From NCBI GenBank assembly GCA_008508345.1, contig QNGE01001688.1, positions 87,063 through 151,062 on the forward strand: a DNA stretch of 64,000 nucleotides, given 5' to 3'. Every line of letters begins with the position of its first letter. The stretch's first letter is position 1. This DNA comes from Paragonimus westermani. Taxonomy: Eukaryota > Platyhelminthes > Trematoda > Plagiorchiida > Troglotrematidae. Below the pieces are notes generated by a model. That model did no database searches. It was not told the origin of the DNA and saw only the letters and a list, made by a program, of their open reading frames with translations. A program made the position numbers and the translations under genes. Positions 57,646 to 64,000 of this stretch are shown here, in pieces.

Positions 57646-58060
57646 ATGATCTCTGATTCGGACCTTACCTTCTTTCCCGTGAACGGTAGTTATCTCAAAT
57701 TTCCCGCGTTTGGTCTTTCGGAAAAGCGCGTCTGGTATACACAGGCCACCGTGTTTTTTTATGTAGCCACACAGTTGCTTGCCGGCATGACTTCTGAAGT
57801 AATTGACGCAATCGACCCAATGCCAGACGTGTCGTTACGCTACAAGCTTGAGATTGCTGAAGCGTACCACGGCGTCAGAGGGGGACAAAGTTCGGTAATT
57901 TACTTCCGGCGTCGAGCTAGATGACCACATTACCTTACGATTGTTCCGCCTCATGAAATTTCTTGCCAATGAAAAGAGCGCAAATGAGCTCATTCTCAGA
58001 CATCCATGGACAGGGTGTCTCCCACAGTCATTTTATAAAATGTCATCTCTACGTTAACGT
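57646..58060 (+). pseudogene. Gypsy-3 gag
   Basis: The open frame to 57924 reads PAFGLSEKRVWYTQATVFFY VATQLLAGMTSEVIDAIDPM, matching the P.FW.....W..Q.E..F....YVV..L......VID...P.P gag core. After a frame change, ELDDHITLRLFRLMKFLANE and HPWTGCLPQSFYKMSSL follow (consensus ELGDR.PSQLLR.MR.L......L..LWL.RLP). The second part still aligns after heavy change. Confidence 0.78.
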
Positions 58061-58065
58061 TCGTC

Positions 58066-58400
58066 GAACAGGCTCTGGCAAACGTCACATCTCTTGACTA
58101 CCTGAGCGCTTGCGAACGTACGCGGGTGGGTTTAAAGACTGACGAGTCTCGGTCCGCCGTGAGTGGTGTTTTGTTGCAAGTCTTCGATAAACAAATCCCA
58201 CGGTCGGCACCCTTCTCCGAAAGCTACAGTCTAAATGAACAAGGCACAGCACATTCATCAACAAATTGCCGGTTATTTACCTAACCGTCGAGTACTGTTT
58301 TAGAAAGACATCAATCCACCTTCTTCACTGACAACAAACCCCTCACACACCTTCTCAGTCCTTCTTCGAACCGGTATTCTGCGACAGAAACACCCCACTT
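58066..58400 (+). pseudogene. Gypsy-3 RNase H fragment
   Basis: EQALANVTSLDYLSACERTR, then LKTDESRSAVSGVLLQVFDK (the TDAS catalytic block reads TDES), SESYSLNEQGTAHSS (S..L...E..YST), and in another frame HQSTFFTDNKPLTHLLSPSS with RYSATETPHLDLLS (consensus TDHKPLT......RQ.R.L..ls). It starts directly after gag, so the protease-RT segment has been lost. Confidence 0.75.
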
Positions 58401-58859
58401 GGACCTTCTCTCCTAACTCTCGATGGACATCCGTTAACCCGATGGTCCGAACAATCCAGTGACAGATGTTTCATCCCCGGTATGTATTCATCATTTGTCC
58501 ACTCACCATCGACTCAGAGGTTACGGCAATGGTCGGAAGCCACAACGCGGAATTTATTCATTTACGTCCCTGAACGTCACAAAATTTTGGTCTGATAACA
58601 CTTGCGGAATGGCTCAAAAACTCCGCTGATATCCCGACCGGCAGCCCCCATTCTTCATCCCTTTAGGCTGTCGAGAAAATATTTTCAGTCGTTTCCATTC
58701 TATCCCCCATTCTAGCATCCATCTTACCGTCAAGCTGTCCGCTGACCACTTCACTCGACCGATCATGCGCAATGACCTCACGAGTGAGCCTACTACTGTC
58801 TGCCTTGACGAATAAGTGTGGTGCGGCACAACACCATCAACACATCCAGTATTTTTGGT

Positions 58860-59650
58860 ACACTGGACGTCTGCTCCCACCACAAACATGTAGACATGGT
58901 AGGAACACCTCCACCCTCGAACACCATTAACCAGTGGTTGACTTTCACTGATCGTCTCACACGCTGGCGTATTTTTGGCGAGAACCTCGCAATGACGTTT
59001 GTGAACTCTCATGTATCCTCCTTGGATGTGCTGGTTCCTATCAGAACTGCCGCCGCTCAAGATGCACATCCACGTTGCTTTGCGATGGACAACACCGACT
59101 TCGTTGTGGACACTTTTGAACAACCGCCTATCAATTAGAGTGCAGTGGCTCGAGAGAGCAATTTCTAAGTCAATTTAAGACCATCATCCTCACTACGGCA
59201 TCCACCTTGAACGCGTTCTTCGTTTTACTTGACGCTAGCAGCATGATTGTGGAGGACACGGGCTGCACTTCTGACGAACCTGTCCATGGCAGCACCATGC
59301 AGTTTTCACGCGAAATATTGATGGGTTCTAGATTCACTGATGGGGCAGTCGCAACGTCTTATGCCACACCTTTGAAAGTGCAGATGCACCAGCAACCAAA
59401 ATCACACGGATTCTTGCTCAAATGCCTCTTCGTGTACGTCGGATGTGATGCACAAACGACCTTTCAGTCATTTTGTGGTCACCCATTTATTGCGCTTCAA
59501 CGCAATGACAAGTATTTCAGCGTTTATTTCAATGAATTTATGGCTTGATGAGCACGAACATTTCGAAAGTCAATTATGTGGATTCTTCTGGCCATCCTCC
59601 TCCGCCGACGGTACCAATTCTCCTGCCCCATCCACATCCTTCGAATAAAC
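58860..59650 (+). pseudogene. Gypsy-3 integrase core start and C-terminal domain
   Basis: HKHVDMVGTPPPSN and WLTFTDRLTRWRIFGENLAM match the first catalytic block of CsRn1-like integrases (F.HVHIDLVGPLPPS....LLT..DR.TRW.EA), with Asp in FTD. After eroded sequence, CLFVYVGCDAQTTFQSFCGH PFIALQRNDKYFSVYFNEF (59425-59540) matches the HVFVR.DA...PLQ.PY.GPF.V..R..K.F.V...G end. The central catalytic residues were not located. The end merges into unreadable sequence after 59650. Confidence 0.77.
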
Positions 59651-62600
59651 CCAACCCATGACTGCGCGAGCAATTTTGGATTCCGCTACACTAGTAGACG
59701 TTCTGGGAACCCATCATCCCGCCCTGCCACAAAAACGTTGTGCACTACCGCATAAACAGCATTTTGCTTTTGTAGATAGCACAATATTTCTAGTGTCATT
59801 GCCAGCTGTGGGGTGGGATTCTGTAGGGTTGGCACAGCACCCTCTATTTTGTTGTTTTCACTGATTGTTGCGACTTTCATTTCTCTCAAGTCCATATTTG
59901 TCCCCAATTGTGCTACTAAATCTATATGACAGAACAACGAAAGTCTGAGTCAAACTAGGAAAACTCAGTCTAGTGGAAAGGCAGCCCTCACTTTCTGAGG
60001 AACAGCAACATTTACGAATGCTGTTGGATGACAGGCTTTCTTGCGTCCTGATCGACTAGTTCGTTGCTACGTTCCACGATCTTGCCTCGAGGACCCGTTT
60101 TGCCCTACACTCCTTGTAGGACTTATGCCAACGATATTTGATCACTACACCTGCCTTGAGTTCTCTACGGCAACCCAGATCCATACCTTATCTCCATGTT
60201 AGCTTCCGAGCCCGGCGGTCATGCTACGCAGTTTCTTGTAGACAACATTCCTGTTGGCACTGCCTTACTAACCGATTTTGAAACAGGCTGATAACTGGCT
60301 AACTCTCACCAGGTACTATTTCTCGCCGTGTGTGAATATACCGGCTAAAACCATGGCCTGTCCGGAAGCTCTGTCAGCAGCATCCTTTCCACTACCTAAC
60401 TCGATCTGTGCCTTCTGCAAATTCCACATCTTGTTATGTGGCCCTTTGTCTTACTGCGCATGCATGGCAAATAGTAAAGTATCTGCTATCTGGACACAGT
60501 TGTTTCGCTCCAGCATTTCTCACGTGGACTTGGCTAGTCCTCCTCCTTCAAAGATTATCCTCTAATCTTGAAAAATCTTATCACGGTCATTGTAGGATGC
60601 TACTAGCTGTTGAAGAGATTTCCGTTACCTCTCTGCCGACCTCCGTTTAACACACGAGTCAGCCGTTTGGGCACATTACGCTTCTCCGTCGCATTCTGCA
60701 GCTTCACTTCCTTGTCTACTGGTTTTATTCTTTAGTACTTTGAAGTGATAAACTAAAAATCGAAATCATCCTTCGCAGCACAGAGTGGATGGACGCACGA
60801 AAGAGCACCAGTGACGTCCGTTCGGCCTCCGGACCAGTAGATTGGCCTCATCACCATCCTTCTTGGACATCGAGGTGAGGCACTCAGCGGTCCCTTTATC
60901 TTTGCCGTCAGAGGTTCGTGGTCTGTGTCATCATCTTCCCTCCGAATGTATAGACGTTGAAGCCATCCGAGGCAGAAAACATCGCTAGCATTTTCATTCA
61001 AATTTATGCATTGTTTCGCTCAGTAGTCGAAAGACTCCGGTACTACTGTCAGTCGGCTTTCTTTATTGTTGTAATAGAGTTCCAAGGCCGGACTGGCTGA
61101 TGTCACGTTGAACTGCTGGAGACAGTCGAGGAGTGTAATGTGCCAATACCTGGGCTGGCGGAGTCAGCGTTCCATCTCACCTAACGCTGAATGCTACGCA
61201 TCACTCCACATCAATACGACTAAGCTGTATGTAAATTACAGAAGTGGACGAACTACGCCCGCCACCTTGGAAAGAAATCGACTTATCTAGCTGATTATTT
61301 GACCTAGGCGTGAAACTACTTATGTATCTTCGGGGCGGTATATTCCGGACCGCTTTCAGTTCGCCCGGATATGCCCTGTATTCTTATGGTTTGAGTAGGT
61401 GGCCACGAAACGTTACTCGTGTTGTCCGAAGATTCATCTTACACAGTGAATTCTGTTCCCCGGAACGTTAACCGGTGCGGAGGATCTTCAGCGTTTCTCC
61501 CATTTATTCGCTTCGCGTGACCTCAACGCACCCAAAATAATTTCATTACCCGCATCCCATTCGGAATGTAAGAAGGCGTCATCGCCGTACTTGTCGACCT
61601 CCATGGGGAGAAAGGTGCGGACACAGCACGTCAGCGTCCCGACGCGGTATCCGTCTGGCGAGATCCTTTCTCCGTTCGGTTTATATCTTGTGAGCAGTAG
61701 CCAACTTTTGAGCAGTGTGGTCATCAGATCATCTATCAGAAACACTGACTATTCGTTAAAGCACTGGTTGTGTACACTCTTTTCTTGCCCACCTTTTCCG
61801 GGTAGACTATATCGTCCTCTCAGTGATCGTCCCCACTTGTCTGCGAAGCACGAGCTTGCAGACAACCTGAAGTGTCTGGAAGCTTTACTCCTCTTTCGAA
61901 GTAGCCGTAAGCGAGAAAACTGCGAACACACTAAGATAGTACAAGAAGGGGTACTACATATGGCTCGCATGAACGAAAGTGTCTCATGTATGTATGGGCG
62001 TCGGAAGTGAGATAAGAAAACTTCGGCCCTTCTCCTATCGCCGCTAAACGGGGAGACTTCTCTCCACCCTTACTTGGCCGCCGAAGTATTCAAGAAATGT
62101 TACCTGGTGGTTTCCAAGATTTCATCGCCGAACTGGCAACCTACTCTACCCCACCGAAACTTTCAGCAGCCACTCCTAACTAGTGATTCCCCTACAGAAT
62201 TTTAAAGACCTTATGCTCAAGGTTAATCCATACAATATGATCGGTCCAAATAACGTTAAGTTCAGATGCCTTAGAAGGCGACAGGTGGTATAGCGGAAGA
62301 TGTTCAACCAGACACTCCAGGCAGACGCTCTGCTTAGAAAATGGGGAAATGCCACGGGCACGCCAAGGTGGTAATCCCTCGCTAGTTACTGGTCAATCAG
62401 TCCTTATATCACCCCATGTAAGTTAATGGTCAGCTTGCTAAAACGCGCCATCTTTGAACAATTCTCAGTGGTTTGCTTCCTACCCGGTCGTGCGTAGAAA
62501 ACCTGCTGTTTGGTATGACTGTCACACTATGGGGTTATGGTTCATCATGAGCATGTTCAAGGCCGACCTTGATTCATTTCCGGAGAGGACCTGCGGAAAG

Positions 62601-63529
62601 AACTCTCTGAGGTTGCCTAAATGTTCATTCTGACACTTTGTTCAACAGTACCGTGGTATTGGCATGGCTAGTTCACACACATGTAGCACGACTGCTTTCG
62701 AGCATCTTTCGACCGTCTTAAGATTGCTTCTTCAGAGTCTTGGAAGACACTCAAAAAGGCAATCAGATAAAAATTCCTATGAAATATTCTCCACAGGCGC
62801 TTGTGGGCTACCTCCCCAAAGGCTCCCATTAGCGAGCAAGCCTTATTTTTAAGCCATATCCTAACACAATTTTACATTCGTTCGGAGATATCCAAATGTC
62901 ATTAAAGTTTTCAAAAGGAAGGTTCGAAGCGATGAACATGTGATAGAAAATCATTGAATATTTACAATTGAGAAAATGCCACTCGTCCGGTGGCTTGTCT
63001 ATTCCTTTTTTCTATCGTCACCTTGTCCTTTGTTCTCTGTAAACGTCGTTTGAATCAAACCGGAGGTGGAATATCTTGGTTAACATTGGGAATACAGCCA
63101 GAGAGGAGATAGTAGTGAACAAGTGAACCAAACAGTTATTAATCCGTGAAAAGACGGATTATAAGCAAAATGCCATTAAAGAGCAAGGAGAATTTGCGGG
63201 GGTTTCGTGCTCCCGCTATAGTAAATGTTTGCAGGTAAACAGTAAAGTGATCGTAAAACCGTCCACGACCAGTCAATCTGGTCATGCAGAGGTCACTTGA
63301 ACCGAATACCTACCGTCCGTAGATTTGCACACAATACACCTACACGCCGCTCACCGCAAATGGCAGCGTAACGCGGATTGGTGCATTACTGCTGAATCCA
63401 TATTGTTTTCTGATTGTCGTGTGCATGTCTTACTGAACCTGTAACTCACGACTGCCACCGTCATCTCTTGCAGGAATATAATTCGAATCATTACCCAGAA
63501 CTTTAACTTACCTTTGAATTTTGCAGAGA
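59651..63529. other. About 3.9 kb not resolved
   Basis: Several open stretches (60278-60565 and 60408-60650 plus; 60753-61001 minus; 61488-61745 minus; 61591-62010 plus, 139 codons; 62664-62852 plus) but no motif I can name. Given its surroundings it is probably decayed transposon sequence, including the lost 3' LTR of Gypsy-3. No host gene signal is seen. Confidence 0.4.
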
Positions 63530-64000
63530 AATGCTTTTCCGCGGATATCAGTGATAATAAACTGTACCGAATGGACTCCTCCCACGGACACACAGGAGGT
63601 TTTTACCGTCTTTCTTAGTCAGAAGCTCCTAGTGCCAGCTGTCGTAGGAGAATCTATCTTCCCAGAGAAATGTGAAACGCTCTGGATCAAAATCCAACTT
63701 TGTTGACGTGACGCGCTTCTTGCCGGTCTTATATACTGTTCGTCGTCGTGCAGTGCATCCGACGACGAGGCCATTCTTGCCACCCTGGACAGGCTCACGT
63801 CCACCCGGCGTTTATCCCATCTTATTATTATGGGTGACTTCAACACACCTGAACTCAACTCTGTAGCGGTTTCCCATGAAGACTCTGAGTGAGGGCTATG
63901 GAAACCCTTGGCAATGTTCATCCATGAGAAAGCCTGCACATGGCAAGTCGGTCCACCCACAAGGCATCGTCCAGGACAGACACCCTCCTTGCTCGATCTG
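63530..64000 (+). pseudogene. LINE-5 endonuclease fragment (LINE-1 family), runs off the window
   Basis: Plus strand. 63535-63604 matches the LINE-1 endonuclease imperfectly, with a deletion of roughly 20 bp (GCGGATATCA.TGA.AATAAACTG then TAC.GAATGGACT). 63605-64000 is identical base for base, in inverted orientation, to 34481-34876, including the GDFN block, the downstream TPSLLDL start, and both in-frame TGA stops. Whatever follows lies beyond the window. Confidence 0.9.

Larger units (their letters stand above)
57640..59650 (+). mobile_element. Ty3/Gypsy (Gypsy-3, CsRn1/Kabuki-like), RT deleted
   Basis: Plus strand: gag (57646 to about 58060) is followed without gap by RNase H (58066 to about 58400), then a degenerate linker, integrase (about 58860-59060) and integrase C-terminus (to about 59650). 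Protease, RT and the gag finger are missing. Coding is interrupted by many stops. The gag (FYVATQLLAG, SEVIDAIDPMP) and the integrase end (FVYVGCDA..., DKYFSVYFN) are those of CsRn1/Kabuki-like elements, the same group as Gypsy-2. Confidence 0.82.

Noticed and set aside
58614..59123. 169-codon minus-strand open frame
   Set aside because: Antisense to the Gypsy-3 integrase block, which is readable on the plus strand.
1..64000. CRISPR arrays, bacterial operons, riboswitches or prophage
   Set aside because: No regularly spaced direct repeats, no ribosome-binding-site-led gene clusters and no bacterial protein families. All recognisable content is eukaryotic retroelement, tRNA-like or SWIM-type sequence.

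Overview
The window looks like repeat-rich nuclear DNA from an invertebrate, most probably a parasitic flatworm (tapeworm or fluke). The evidence is its mix of retroelements: Penelope-like elements with a GIY-YIG-type tail, Jockey/CR1-type and RTE-type LINEs, CsRn1/Kabuki-like Ty3/Gypsy elements, a BEL/Pao element, and a tRNA-derived SINE-like repeat. One gene relic also has a very short intron. There are no bacterial operons, ribosome binding sites or CRISPR arrays. I recognise no intact host housekeeping gene. The organism call is inference from family content.

Layout. 1-1190: 3' half of a Penelope-like element (+). 1877-2747: the open C-terminal part of an RTE-type LINE (-), its 5' truncation abutting a tRNA-Asp(GTC)-like gene (-). 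2748-23447: about 20.7 kb with no recognisable gene or transposon. 23448-23920: an inverted pair of SINE-like units. 25825-27400: a second Penelope-like element (-), split by about 400 bp of unrelated sequence.

From about 27.6 kb the window is a transposon graveyard. 28160-31720: Ty3/Gypsy (-) with gag, protease, RT, RNase H and integrase all recognisable but broken. 32290-36000: the most complete LINE (-). 36110-38450: an older copy of that LINE, split by a Gypsy gag fragment (+). 38583-40440: another Gypsy (-) reduced to gag/protease and the integrase tail. 40590-41280: BEL/Pao gag fragment (+). 42167-42804: a second inverted SINE pair. 43603-51249: a BEL/Pao element (-) with two 392-bp LTRs. 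Its RT region is gone, and the space holds a small SWIM/zinc-finger gene relic (47479-48612). 51650-56250: Gypsy gag finger, a solo-LTR-like block and two LINE fragments. 56785-59650: a Gypsy (+) with LTR, gag, RNase H and integrase but no RT. 63530-64000: a LINE fragment (+) whose last 396 bp are an exact inverted copy of 34481-34876.

Nearly all recognisable coding sequence is retrotransposon copy-and-insert machinery (RNA-binding gag, protease, RT/RNase H, integrase or endonuclease), and almost all of it is disabled by stops and frameshifts. The least ordinary items are the SWIM/zinc-finger relic with its 55-nt intron, the head-to-head SINE pairs at two loci, and the perfect 396-bp inverted duplicate that includes shared disabling stops.
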